From: Deltaproteobacteria bacterium tcs-42
GTDB taxonomy: Bacteria; Desulfobacterota; Desulfuromonadia; Desulfuromonadales; Geopsychrobacteraceae
Assembly (NCBI GenBank): GCA_002049545.1
Contig: LLYT01000003.1
Location: 1-64,000 of the forward strand
Direction: 5' to 3'
Length of the DNA: 64,000 nucleotides
Made by a program: the position numbers and the translations under genes. How positions within the stretch are numbered: position 1 is the stretch's first letter; each line of letters starts with the position of its first letter. Below, one piece after another: positions 1 through 9,812 of this stretch. Under the pieces are notes generated by a model. That model did no database searches. It had not been told where the DNA came from and saw nothing but the letters and a program-made list of their open reading frames with translations.

Positions 1-83
1 CTCACAAAATCAAGGACTTAGAAACCAGCCCTCGATTTTGGTCGCCCGTCCATGGGCTCCACAGGCTGTTTTTCAACAGCCTG

Positions 84-1421
84 CTACAGCCCGTAAAGTT
101 TCATTTTTTCCCACAGATTTTTGCGGCTGATCCCCAGAACTTCGGCCGCTTCGGTTTTATTGCCACTGGTTTTTTTCAAAGCGCTCCGAATACATTTTTT
201 TTCAGTAACGGCGACAGCAGCAGCAAGGTTTGACTCTTTAGTTTCGATTAAGTCGTTTTGAATTCCACTGATCTCCATCGGCAGGTTCCAAAGCTGGATC
301 TGCGGTGCCGGAGCCAATACAGTTACCCGTTCCAGGATATTTCTTAACTCGCGAACGTTGCCGGGAAACGGATATTTATTCAGAGCCTGGGAAGCATCGC
401 CTGAAAGGCTGAACTCTACCCCCCTCTCTTTCCCAAATTTTTCCAGGAAATAAGCGGTTAATTCCAGAATATCTTCTTTCCTTTCCTGCAAAGTTGGAAC
501 CGCTATGGGAATAACTTGAAGGCGGTAGTAAAGATCTTCTCGAAACTTCCCTTTTCTAACCTCTTCGGCAAGATTTTTGGTGGTGGAGCAAAGAACCCTG
601 ACATCAATCTTGATCGGGTTTTTTCCACCAACCCGTTCAATTTCTTGCTCCTGCAATACCCGCAGTAACTTGACTTGCAGGACAACGGGCATGTCACCGA
701 TTTCATCAAGCAGGATAGTCCCCTGATCGGCCAACTCAAATTTACCGATAGACGTTTGATCGGCACCAGTGAACGCCCCTTTTTCGTGACCGAACAACTC
801 CGATTCCAGAAGTCCGCTTGGAATTGCCGCACAATTGACCCGGATATAGGGCTTGTCAGCACGCCGGCTTTCATAGTGGATAGCAGCAGCAACCAGTTCT
901 TTACCGGTACCGCTTTCACCATGGATAAGAACCGTCGAATCGGATTGCGTTACTTGACTGATCAGGTTGAGCATCCGTTGCATCGGGGCACTGGAACCAA
1001 TCAGAGGCTGGCGTTGGTCACAGCAATTTTCCAGAGAAACACAGCGTGCCTTAATAGTCAGAATGTTCAGAAGGCGCTCAACCCGTAAGGTCAGGTCATC
1101 CAGATCAAACGGCTTTAAAATATAATCTGCCGCACCTTTTTTCAGACAGTTCAATGCATCATCGGTATTACCGTGAGCTGTAATCAGAATCACCTCGGTA
1201 CGCGGTGAGAACTGCTTGACTTCATCGAGTAGTTTCTCCCCATCGATACCAGGCATACGAATATCGGAGATAATCAGGTCGTAGTTGTTCTTTTTCACCA
1301 AACTTAAAGCATCGGTTCCATTGGTTGCCTGATCCACCACCCAGCCATGATTCTTTAAACGATCAAGCACCGTTATACGCACAATCTCTTCATCTTCAAC
1401 GACCAGAATTCGTGTATTCAT
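84..1421 (-). CDS. sigma54-dependent two-component response regulator (NtrC family: receiver, AAA+, Fis-type HTH)
   Basis: Receiver N-terminus (ILVVEDEE, IISDIRMPG, KPF), AAA+ GESGTGKE and GAFTGA motifs, C-terminal HTH (NKTEAAEVLGISRKNLWEKM). Confidence 0.95.
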   Translation of the reverse strand: MNTRILVVEDEEIVRITVLDRLKNHGWVVDQATNGTDALSLVKKNNYDLIISDIRMPGIDGEKLLDEVKQFSPRTEVILITAHGNTDDALNCLKKGAADYILKPFDLDDLTLRVERLLNILTIKARCVSLENCCDQRQPLIGSSAPMQRMLNLISQVTQSDSTVLIHGESGTGKELVAAAIHYESRRADKPYIRVNCAAIPSGLLESELFGHEKGAFTGADQTSIGKFELADQGTILLDEIGDMPVVLQVKLLRVLQEQEIERVGGKNPIKIDVRVLCSTTKNLAEEVRKGKFREDLYYRLQVIPIAVPTLQERKEDILELTAYFLEKFGKERGVEFSLSGDASQALNKYPFPGNVRELRNILERVTVLAPAPQIQLWNLPMEISGIQNDLIETKESNLAAAVAVTEKKCIRSALKKTSGNKTEAAEVLGISRKNLWEKMKLYGL

Positions 1422-1444
1422 CCAGATTCCTCAATTGGTGTCAG

Positions 1445-3010
1445 CTATTGAAAAGGGACTGTCAGGGTAAAGCAAGCACCGCCATAAGGACTGTCTTGCA
1501 CAGAAATGTTACCACCTAGGCGTTCGATCAATGAATGAGAAACAGAAAGCCCCAGCCCTGTCCCTTCGCCAACCTCTTTGGTGGTAAAAAACGGTTCGAA
1601 AATCTTATCTTGATTTTCCTCGGCAATACCGGGTCCGTCATCAGAAATTTCAATATGAATGGATCCCATATGCAAGCGGCTGTACACGTGAATTGTTCCG
1701 CTATCTTTCCCGATAGACTGGACAGCATTAGCCGCCAGGTTTATGATCACCTGACGCAAGGCTTCAATTCCGGTCATCACCTGCTTGCCGATATTTAACT
1801 GCAAATCCAGTTGGATATTTTTATGACCCATACAGATTAATTCTACGCAGTCCTTAATTTCGCCATCAATATCACCAGATTTTATTTCCAGAGGTTCTTT
1901 CCTGCCGATATTGAGAAGTTGCTGGACAGTTCCCTTAATTCTATCGATTCCCTGGCCGAGCAAGGTCAGATAACGGTTTTGCAACTCCGGTTGATCCAGG
2001 TTCCGTTGCATTGTCTGGACACAGTTCTGCATCCCGCCGAGGGGATTATTGATTTCATGTGATATCCCGGCAACCAGACGCCCCAACGCTGCCTGCTTTT
2101 CACTCTGAAATACCTGCTCACGGATTGTATCAAGCTCCCGCTGTGAGGTTTCCAGTCGTTGACAAAGTCGACGAAAATGTTTACTCAGCACCCCTATTTC
2201 ATCATTGCGGTCAATTGCTCCGGAGTGATTGGAGAAAGGTTGTTCAGGATAGTGATCCATGGCGTCAGCAAGCAACTTTAACCGTCTGCCGACCAGGGAA
2301 TTAAAAAGCAAGTATAGACTGAGGGAAACAATTATAATTGTTGCCAGCGCAATACCCAGCAACATTCGGTTGTTAGTCTTTATTTCTGCATAAGCCCAGT
2401 CCATCGGAATCGTAACATTCATCCCCCCACGAATATCTCCGATGATATACCTCTCTCGGCTATGGCACTGGAGACATTGAGAATTAACTGTCAGAGGAGC
2501 CATATAGCGCAAACGGTAGTTCCCCTCAACCCGTTCTATCTCAATCGCCTCACCGGCACCGGCAGCGGCAGCAAAGCTCTCCAGACTACGTCGTTCAAAA
2601 CTGTCAGGGGCGTTATCCGGGTTGACCGGTTGCAGACTGGTAACATTAAACTGTCCCATCCCCTCTTTTGCCGCATAGGCCGACAGCTCCCGAGTGACCA
2701 TGGCAGGGTTACGCTTTACCAACCAATTGCCCTGCGCGTCCTGAATTGCACCCTGCTCAAGAAATGGATTGCTTTCCACTCCGGGAGCTTTGACCAAGAA
2801 AAGACCGTTGTGATCCGAGACCCATTGCCGGGTCAAACGGATCTGAGTGAAGAGCATTTTAGCCTGCTGGGTCGCATGCTCAACCACCAGATCTTCCTGA
2901 AAATCGGAGGTTCGATAAAAAGTGATTCCATACGAAATGCAAATCACCAGGCTGATCAAAAGAATTAGTTTGGTTTTTAACTGCATATAAAAGGAAACTC
3001 TATTAATCAT
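1445..3010 (-). CDS. membrane sensor histidine kinase with DUF3365/Tll0287-like c-heme sensor domain
   Basis: N-terminal TM, CLQCH heme motif in periplasmic domain, HAMP-like region, HisKA (GISHEINNPLGG), HATPase (GTGLGLSVS). Confidence 0.92.
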   Translation of the reverse strand: MINRVSFYMQLKTKLILLISLVICISYGITFYRTSDFQEDLVVEHATQQAKMLFTQIRLTRQWVSDHNGLFLVKAPGVESNPFLEQGAIQDAQGNWLVKRNPAMVTRELSAYAAKEGMGQFNVTSLQPVNPDNAPDSFERRSLESFAAAAGAGEAIEIERVEGNYRLRYMAPLTVNSQCLQCHSRERYIIGDIRGGMNVTIPMDWAYAEIKTNNRMLLGIALATIIIVSLSLYLLFNSLVGRRLKLLADAMDHYPEQPFSNHSGAIDRNDEIGVLSKHFRRLCQRLETSQRELDTIREQVFQSEKQAALGRLVAGISHEINNPLGGMQNCVQTMQRNLDQPELQNRYLTLLGQGIDRIKGTVQQLLNIGRKEPLEIKSGDIDGEIKDCVELICMGHKNIQLDLQLNIGKQVMTGIEALRQVIINLAANAVQSIGKDSGTIHVYSRLHMGSIHIEISDDGPGIAEENQDKIFEPFFTTKEVGEGTGLGLSVSHSLIERLGGNISVQDSPYGGACFTLTVPFQ

Positions 3011-3035
3011 AAGGGTTTATATGTTTGCCTTGGCT

Positions 3036-3085
3036 GCTACCGAACGGTAACATGGCTGGCAAGGCAAAGGCTACCCTCTGGTAAC
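3036..3085. promoter_or_regulatory. two 16-bp dyads GCTACC-N4-GGTAAC (3036-3051, 3070-3085), candidate enhancer sites
   Basis: GCTACCGAACGGTAAC and GCTACCCTCTGGTAAC, 34 bp apart, upstream of a sigma54 promoter. Confidence 0.7.
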
Positions 3086-3136
3086 AAAAACAACATTCAA
3101 TATTACATATGTTAGTGAAAAACAAAGTATTTATTA

Positions 3137-3152
3137 TGGCATAATCTTTGCT
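3137..3152 (+). promoter_or_regulatory. sigma54 (-24/-12) promoter
   Basis: TGGCATAATCTTTGCT: GG-N10-GC spacing, matches TGGCAY-R-N4-TTGCW. Confidence 0.8.
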
Positions 3153-3286
3153 ATATCAAAATAAGGTGGATGATTTGTTGCTTTTGAATCAACATCTGAT
3201 ATTAATTATTGCTGTAGCTATTATGTCATTAGATGAAACTCTCTCGAAAAGAATTATGACTGCCACTCAAGTAAGGAGGTGATTGA

Positions 3287-3859
3287 ATGTCGAGTAAAAA
3301 AAACCCGAAGCCAAAGATGTCCGCGGCAAAGAAAATGTGGATTTTGGGAGCGACGTTTGGCGTTGTGGGTGCGATGGTTCTGGTTCTGGCTTCGGGCTTT
3401 ATGGTTGAGTCAACCAACACCGATAAATTTTGTGTTAGTTGCCATGTCATGGAGCCCTTTAGAACCTCGTGGAAAGCTTCTGTCCACGGCGGTAAAAACC
3501 CGCAGGGGTTTACTGCACAATGTGTCGATTGCCATCTGCCACATGACGGTTTTGTCAATTATCTGGTCACCAAGGCAAGAACAGGGTTAAGCGACGTTTA
3601 CCACAATTTTTTCATTGATGGGGAAAGCTTTGATTGGGCCGCAAACACCGAGGAAAATCGGCTTAAATTCACTTTTGACAGCGCCTGTCACCGTTGTCAC
3701 CACAATTTGACCCCACCGGGAATATCAACAGGTGGCTTTATCGCTCACCGGGCCTATATGAGGGGCGAGGCAAACAAAATGTGTGTTGAGTGTCATATGC
3801 ATGTTGGTCACAAGGATATGCTGCGGACAGTCGAAGAATTTTATGCAACGCAAAAATAA
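3287..3859 (+). CDS. NapC/NirT/NrfH-family tetraheme cytochrome c (membrane quinol dehydrogenase)
   Basis: N-terminal TM anchor, four CxxCH (CVSCH, CVDCH, CHRCH, CVECH), SD AAGGAGGTG upstream. Confidence 0.92.
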   Translation: MSSKKNPKPKMSAAKKMWILGATFGVVGAMVLVLASGFMVESTNTDKFCVSCHVMEPFRTSWKASVHGGKNPQGFTAQCVDCHLPHDGFVNYLVTKARTGLSDVYHNFFIDGESFDWAANTEENRLKFTFDSACHRCHHNLTPPGISTGGFIAHRAYMRGEANKMCVECHMHVGHKDMLRTVEEFYATQK

Positions 3860-3881
3860 CTAAGCGAAAAGGAGGTTTCAA

Positions 3882-5240
3882 GTGAAACAAATTTATGGAA
3901 AAATTGGACTGATCAGCCTTGCCTGTCTGCTGGTCTGGAGTGGGATGGCCTTTGCTGCTAATACCCCGAACCTGGCGCCGAAAAAAATCGTGGTTAAACG
4001 CGGATACACCAAAGAGGCAGCCAAATGTGTCGAGTGTCACGCCGATAAGACCCCAGGGGTGGTCTCTGATTGGAAGACGAGTCGCATGGCAAATGCCGGT
4101 GTCTCTTGTTACGATTGTCACGTGGTTGAAGCAAGCTCACTAATGGCGAGCCAGTGCTCGGGCCTCAAGGGGACCGACATCATGATCTCACCAATGGTCT
4201 CTTCCAAAACCTGCTCTCGCTGTCACCCCTCTGAAGTGGACGAATTTTTAAAAAGTGCTCACGCCGACCTGTCACGTGACGCAGTTTATGACGAAGAAAA
4301 GGCTGCGGGTAAGTTGGTTGGGCTGCAACTACAGCATGAAGGTGCCGGCTTCCTTGGTGTTGAGCCAGGTTCTTTGGTGAACGAAGCTTCTCGGACTTCC
4401 GGTTGTGCCGTATGCCACGGTAGTGTGGTCGAGGTTGGCCCCGACAACAAACCGATCAAGAGCACTTGGCCCGGCGGCGTCGGTACTCTTTATCCCGACG
4501 GTTCGGTAGGTAACTGTACCGTATGTCACACCCGTCATGGCTTTTCAATCGCCGAAGCCCGCAAGCCGGAAGCTTGTGCCAGCTGCCACCTTGGCCCTGA
4601 TCATCCAAATATCGAAATCTACCATGAGTCCAAGCACGGCCAAATTTTCCTCACTGACGGCGAAGATTGGGAATGGGAAAGCGCAACCGGTACCTGGCAA
4701 CCAGGCGACTACCGTGCCCCAACTTGTGCAGTATGCCACATGTCCGGTATCGGTGAGCTTGAGACCACCCACAATGTCGCTGATCGTCTTAAGTGGGACC
4801 TGATGCACAAGCGCAGCGAAATTCGCAGCGGTGCCCGTGGTGACGGTGAAAAAGGTGATAAGTTGATGCGCAAAGTCTGCATTAACTGCCATGGACCAAG
4901 TCACACCGACAACACGCGGCAGATGCTTGATAGCGCAGTCGCTTTATACAACACGTATTGGGATGGTGCCGTGGAAATGAAGAAGGAACTCGCAGCCAAA
5001 GGTTTGCTGGGTGAGGATCCATGGCGTGATGGTTTCCAGGAATTGATGTACTACCTCTGGCATCATACCGGTCGTCGTGCCCGCCATGGTGCAGCTATGA
5101 ACGGTCCAGACTATGCACACTGGCATGGATTCTTCCAAATGTTCCAAGTATACAAAGATATGGAAGGTATCTATAATTGGCGTCTCGAAAACAATAAGAT
5201 CGAAGAACTAAGTACCGTTATGAGTACTGGACCAGAATAG
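3882..5240 (+). CDS. octaheme cytochrome c, hydroxylamine oxidoreductase (HAO)-like
   Basis: Signal peptide; eight CxxCH motifs; HAO-like C-terminal [24 protein letters not shown]; directly downstream of NrfH-like gene. Confidence 0.88.
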   Translation: MKQIYGKIGLISLACLLVWSGMAFAANTPNLAPKKIVVKRGYTKEAAKCVECHADKTPGVVSDWKTSRMANAGVSCYDCHVVEASSLMASQCSGLKGTDIMISPMVSSKTCSRCHPSEVDEFLKSAHADLSRDAVYDEEKAAGKLVGLQLQHEGAGFLGVEPGSLVNEASRTSGCAVCHGSVVEVGPDNKPIKSTWPGGVGTLYPDGSVGNCTVCHTRHGFSIAEARKPEACASCHLGPDHPNIEIYHESKHGQIFLTDGEDWEWESATGTWQPGDYRAPTCAVCHMSGIGELETTHNVADRLKWDLMHKRSEIRSGARGDGEKGDKLMRKVCINCHGPSHTDNTRQMLDSAVALYNTYWDGAVEMKKELAAKGLLGEDPWRDGFQELMYYLWHHTGRRARHGAAMNGPDYAHWHGFFQMFQVYKDMEGIYNWRLENNKIEELSTVMSTGPE

Positions 5241-5263
5241 GGTTCGTTGATATCTCTTGCCAG

Positions 5264-5296
5264 ACAAAAGCCCCCGTTTAACGACGGGGGCTTTTG
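5264..5296 (+). terminator. intrinsic terminator after HAO-like gene
   Basis: acaaaagcccccgt-ttaacg-acgggggcttttgct. Confidence 0.85.
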
Positions 5297-5324
5297 CTAT
5301 CCATCTTATTAAATAAAAGGTTCG

Positions 5325-5663
5325 ATGATGAAAAGGTTTTTTATTATTTTTCTATTGTTGTTACTTGCCACAAGTTGCTTTGCTTTGACAGAGAGTTTCG
5401 GCCCGCAATACGACACTGTCGTCAAGATATTTCAGGGAAAAGGCGAGCCGTATGCCATGGATGCCAACTGGAAAAGCCAGACGTTGCTAACCATAGGGGT
5501 TTTTAACCACAGCAAGGACTATGATCAATATGCAAGTCATGCCTGTGACGTCATTGAGAAAAATGGTTTTCAGGGAAAAGGTGTTGCGGCGCAGATTGTC
5601 GATATGAGAAAGCTGATAGAGAGCGAAGAATGGGTCGTATTGGGGGAGGCTCAATGCAATTAA
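5325..5663 (+). CDS. small exported protein of unknown function
   Basis: Signal peptide MMKRFFIIFLLLLLATSCFA; 112 aa. Confidence 0.65.
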   Translation: MMKRFFIIFLLLLLATSCFALTESFGPQYDTVVKIFQGKGEPYAMDANWKSQTLLTIGVFNHSKDYDQYASHACDVIEKNGFQGKGVAAQIVDMRKLIESEEWVVLGEAQCN

Positions 5664-5872
5664 TCTGAAGATCGCTGTACTATTTTCAGTGCCTGGTGGG
5701 GACAGGCAGAAACGCAAACCCCACAATCGCAACACCGGTTGATGTCGACAACCACTTTTTTACTGCCGAAACCATCTGGAAATTCGGTCTCCAAAGTTAA
5801 GGCTGAATACGAGCAGGCAGCAGCACAAGATCCGCACCCCGTACATTTATCCAGAGCTGTAACGGTCATCAA
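5660..5872 (-). CDS. 2x[4Fe-4S] ferredoxin
   Basis: CTGCGSCAAACSYSA and CCDCGVCVSACPH cluster motifs. Confidence 0.9.
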   Translation of the reverse strand: MMTVTALDKCTGCGSCAAACSYSALTLETEFPDGFGSKKVVVDINRCCDCGVCVSACPHQALKIVQRSSD

Positions 5873-6227
5873 AATATTCTCGGATCATGGGTGTAAGGGT
5901 GATGTAACGGGGCATGCCTGCTGTTGCCCCACTCTCATTTTCCGGTGACTGCTATTTTCTATTTAAAGCTTTCCAAAGTCAAACCCTGCAACAATCCTGC
6001 AGCATCACCCCACGATATTGTTCCAATACGCTGATGAAAACCATGGACTTTAATCCAGGACTTTCAGTCCCGATTTGTTTTACAGTTAATGGGTGCATTT
6101 TGTGGTGGGTGTTGTTATCCTGAGCGGCCAAATTGGATAATCGCCATTGAAAAAGGGGGAATTGTGGCGGGAACCATGCTCGATTTCAGGCCATAAAAAC
6201 AATAAAAATAACAGGTTATGTACTGAT

Positions 6228-6800
6228 ATGCTTTTAATGATTGATAATTACGACTCTTTTACCTACAACCTGGTGCAGTACTTTATGGAACTGGGTGAAG
6301 AGGTCAAGGTGATCCGAAATGATAAATTGACCCTTGCGGATATTGAACAACTGGCTCCCGATCGGTTGGTGATTTCTCCCGGGCCGTGTACGCCGAAAGA
6401 GGCGGGGATTTCGGTTGCGGCGATTCAGCAGTTTGCTGGTAAAATACCCATTTTGGGTATCTGCCTGGGACATCAGTCCATCACCGAGGCATTTGCCGGA
6501 AAAGTGGTGCGGGCTGATCGTTTAATGCATGGTAAAACCAGCCCGATTCATCATGATGGTCATGCCCTTTATCAAAATCTGCCCGATCCTTTTACGGCAA
6601 CACGTTACCATTCCCTGATTGCCGAGCGGGAGAGTTTCCCCGCTTGCTTGAACATCACCGCATGGACCGAAGAAGGGGAAATTATGGGGTTGCGGCATCA
6701 AGAATTACCGGTGTGGGGTGTGCAGTTTCATCCCGAATCCATTCTGACAACTGAGGGGATGGATTTGCTGGATAATTTTCTGCGTCTGTCGTCCGGGTAG
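6228..6800 (+). CDS. trpG: anthranilate/aminodeoxychorismate synthase glutamine amidotransferase
   Basis: [34 protein letters not shown]; start chosen at the internal ATG; trp cluster context. Confidence 0.93.
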   Translation: MLLMIDNYDSFTYNLVQYFMELGEEVKVIRNDKLTLADIEQLAPDRLVISPGPCTPKEAGISVAAIQQFAGKIPILGICLGHQSITEAFAGKVVRADRLMHGKTSPIHHDGHALYQNLPDPFTATRYHSLIAERESFPACLNITAWTEEGEIMGLRHQELPVWGVQFHPESILTTEGMDLLDNFLRLSSG

Positions 6801-6965
6801 TGTCACCTGAACCACAGAGAGAGCGGGGCTCAGAGAGGGGCGACTTCTTTTAGCCTGTACCCTGTTCTGAAGACCAAAGAGCTTTTGGCATTTCTCTGCG
6901 GCACAGTGCCTCAGTGGTAAAATGTTGAATACAAGAATATAATATCGATGGTTGGAGATTTATTG

Positions 6966-8015
6966 ATGATTAAAACTGCGATTGCCAAACTGGTTGAACG
7001 GCACGATTTGAGTGAGCCGGAAATGATTGATGCCATGAATCAGATTATGGGTGGTGAGGCCACTCCGGCGCAGATTGGTTCATTTATCACTGCTTTGCGG
7101 ATGAAAGGGGAAACGATACCCGAAATTATCGGTGCAGCACGGGTGATGCGGGAGCGTGCCACCCCGATCCGGGTGGGTGATGTGGTCGATATCGACCGTG
7201 ATGATATTGATGTTGATCGCGAAACCATTCTGGATACTTGTGGAACCGGTGGCAGTGGAACCAGGAGTTTTAATATTTCAACGACAGTTGCGATTGTTGT
7301 TGCGGCATGCGGTGCTAAGGTTGCCAAACATGGGAACCGCAGTGTTTCATCTTCCTGCGGTAGCGCCGATGTTCTGGAAGAGCTTGGGGTGAAACTCGAT
7401 ATTTCACCCGAGCAGGTTGCCAAATCAATCGCCGCAGCGGGGGTCGGTTTTTTGTTTGCCCCGGCATTGCACGGAGCGATGAAGCACGCGATCGGCCCCC
7501 GGCGTGAGATCGGGATCCGGACGATTTTTAATCTCCTTGGACCGCTAACCAACCCCGCCGGAGCCGATCGGCAGGTTCTGGGGGTCTATCGTCGCGAGTT
7601 GGTCGAGCCATTAGCACAGGTGTTGCAACAGCTGGGTTGCCGGCGTGGGTTTGTGGTGCATGGCGAAGATGGCATGGATGAAATTACTTTGACCGGGACC
7701 ACCCTGGTGGCGGCAATTCAAGGCAATAGTGTTGAGCTGCACACCGTGACCCCCGAGGCGTTCGGATTTGAACGCTGTCAACTGGATGATCTGCAGGGGG
7801 GCGATGCCCGGCAGAATGCCACAATTGTCAACGCTGTCCTGGCCGGTGAACCCGGACCAAAGCTCGATATTGTCTTGTTGAACAGTTCTTATGCTTTGGT
7901 TGCTGCGGGACTGGCTGATGGCATTGATGCCGGCATTGAGCAGGCACGTGAAGCGATTACCAGTGGACGGGCCAAGGCGACGCTGGAAACCTTGATCGCG
8001 ATGACGAACCAATGA
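6966..8015 (+). CDS. trpD: anthranilate phosphoribosyltransferase
   Basis: [35 protein letters not shown]; start after ggag SD. Confidence 0.96.
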   Translation: MIKTAIAKLVERHDLSEPEMIDAMNQIMGGEATPAQIGSFITALRMKGETIPEIIGAARVMRERATPIRVGDVVDIDRDDIDVDRETILDTCGTGGSGTRSFNISTTVAIVVAACGAKVAKHGNRSVSSSCGSADVLEELGVKLDISPEQVAKSIAAAGVGFLFAPALHGAMKHAIGPRREIGIRTIFNLLGPLTNPAGADRQVLGVYRRELVEPLAQVLQQLGCRRGFVVHGEDGMDEITLTGTTLVAAIQGNSVELHTVTPEAFGFERCQLDDLQGGDARQNATIVNAVLAGEPGPKLDIVLLNSSYALVAAGLADGIDAGIEQAREAITSGRAKATLETLIAMTNQ

Positions 8016-8791
8016 TTCTCAATCGCATATTGCAGACTAAAAAGGACGAAGTGCGAGCTGAGCAGATTCGCTTGCCGCTGTCTGAGTTGAAAAAAAAGGT
8101 GGCAGACTCGGGTCAGGTGAGAGGTTTTGCCACGAAATTGCGTCAAGCTTCGGTCGCCGGTACCGCGATTATTGCTGAAGTGAAAAAAGGATCTCCTTCA
8201 AAAGGGATTATCCGGGACGATTTTGATCCGGTTGCGATTGCCTGCAGCTATGAAAGGGGGGGAGCCAGCTGTCTTTCGGTTTTGACCGATGAACAATATT
8301 TTTATGGTTCTCTCGATTATCTTGGACAGATTCGCGCGCAGGTTGATTTGCCTTTGCTGCGCAAGGATTTTATCGTCGATCCCTATCAGGTCTTTCAGGC
8401 GCGGGCCGCCGGTGCAGATGCCATTCTCCTCATCGCCGCTGCTCTCGAAGAAGGGCAGCTGTTGGAACTGGCAGAATTGGCAACCGGGCTTGAACTTGAC
8501 ATTTTACTGGAAGTGCACAACGGTGTCGAGCTGGAGCGAGCATTGCAACTGCCGGTTGATCTGATCGGTATCAATAACCGGAACCTGCAGACGTTTGTCA
8601 CCGATCTGGCTGTGACCGAACAACTGGCGGGAAAAATTCCTTCGCAGCAATTAGCCGTTGCCGAGAGTGGAATCCATAATCGGGCCGATATTGAACGGTT
8701 GCAACAATCGGGAGCCGGGGCGTTTTTGATTGGTGAGAGTTTGATGCGGCAAGATGATATTGAGGGGAAATTGCGGGAATTGTTAGGTTGA
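8012..8791 (+). CDS. trpC: indole-3-glycerol phosphate synthase
   Basis: [39 protein letters not shown] overlap with trpD. Confidence 0.96.
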   Translation: MILNRILQTKKDEVRAEQIRLPLSELKKKVADSGQVRGFATKLRQASVAGTAIIAEVKKGSPSKGIIRDDFDPVAIACSYERGGASCLSVLTDEQYFYGSLDYLGQIRAQVDLPLLRKDFIVDPYQVFQARAAGADAILLIAAALEEGQLLELAELATGLELDILLEVHNGVELERALQLPVDLIGINNRNLQTFVTDLAVTEQLAGKIPSQQLAVAESGIHNRADIERLQQSGAGAFLIGESLMRQDDIEGKLRELLG

Positions 8792-8809
8792 TTTCTTAGA
8801 GTCAAGACC

Positions 8810-8861
8810 GTCGGTTCGCGGACCGACAGCCGCCTTCATTTTCTTTGAATCGCAAAGAAAA
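8810..8861. repeat. tandem hairpins in trpC-trpF intergenic region
   Basis: gtcggt-tcgcgg-accgac (8810-8827) and ttttctttg-aatcg-caaagaaaa (8839-8861). Confidence 0.55.
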
Positions 8862-9200
8862 CGAAGCAAAAGAAAGCTCTTTTTATTTCTGTCGCGAGTG
8901 GCTCTGCTACTTCTCAACGTTAGCTATATAGGGATGGGGTGCGGCTGCGTTGTCGCTGTTGTAGATTGTTACCAGGTGTCGGAAAGGTAGAGAACTGCTC
9001 ATTGATAAATTTCGTTCGTCGCCTAACGAAGCGCAAGCGCTTCTAATGGCGAACGGGTCAAGGGCAAGAACAACGAACAAAGGGATAGGTTGTTGTTATT
9101 GATCTTTTCCCCGTGTGACGCTGCCGGAATGAAAGCGGCGCCGCAACCCCGCGACCTTGACCTTGATTTTGAATAATAAGAACCCCACAGCCGACAACAT

Positions 9201-9812
9201 ATGACGACAAAAATAAAAATATGCGGTATCACCAATATTGAAGACGCCCTCTTTGCCGCCAATGCCGGTGCCGATGCACTGGGGTTTGTTTTTTATCCCA
9301 AGAGCCCCCGTAACGTAGCCCCAGAGGTGGTCAAAGAGATTGTTGCGGCACTGCCGCCGTTTGTAACTACCGTGGGCCTGTTTGTTAACGCTCCGGCAGA
9401 AACGATCAGGCAGACCATGCTGGCTACCGGGTTGGACAGGGTCCAGCTGCATGGCGATGAATCCCCGCAGGATTGTTGCCTGCCGCCGTATCGAGTCGTT
9501 AAAGCCGTACGGGTCAAGGATGCTGCCTCTTTGGTTGGTATTGCTGACTATCAGGTGTCGGCTCTGCTGCTTGATGCCTGGAGCGATGACCATTATGGTG
9601 GTAGCGGCGAGAGTTTCGATTGGCAATTGGCTAAACAGGCGACCGGTCAGTCACCGTTAATCCTGGCAGGGGGGCTTGATCCTGCCAATGTTGCTCAAGC
9701 GATAGCAACCGTCAACCCGTATGCGGTTGATGTTTCCAGCGGGGTTGAAGAACGACCCGGTCGCAAAGATCACGCAAAAATTAAAGAATTTATTAAACAG
9801 GTGAGAAGATGA
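9201..9812 (+). CDS. trpF: phosphoribosylanthranilate isomerase
   Basis: [33 protein letters not shown]. Confidence 0.96.
   Translation: MTTKIKICGITNIEDALFAANAGADALGFVFYPKSPRNVAPEVVKEIVAALPPFVTTVGLFVNAPAETIRQTMLATGLDRVQLHGDESPQDCCLPPYRVVKAVRVKDAASLVGIADYQVSALLLDAWSDDHYGGSGESFDWQLAKQATGQSPLILAGGLDPANVAQAIATVNPYAVDVSSGVEERPGRKDHAKIKEFIKQVRR

Noticed and set aside
503-1088. Antisense/alternative-frame ORFs over the response regulator (and similar ones over nearly every gene)
   Set aside because: They lie inside strongly supported coding frames, lack recognisable domains and mirror codon structure of the real gene.
5909-5930. ggggca...tgcccc hairpin upstream of trpG
   Set aside because: Short 6-bp stem with no U-tract; common by chance.
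6124-6227. trp attenuator terminator before trpG
   Set aside because: Only weak 5-6 bp pairings and no T-run; not reported as a feature.
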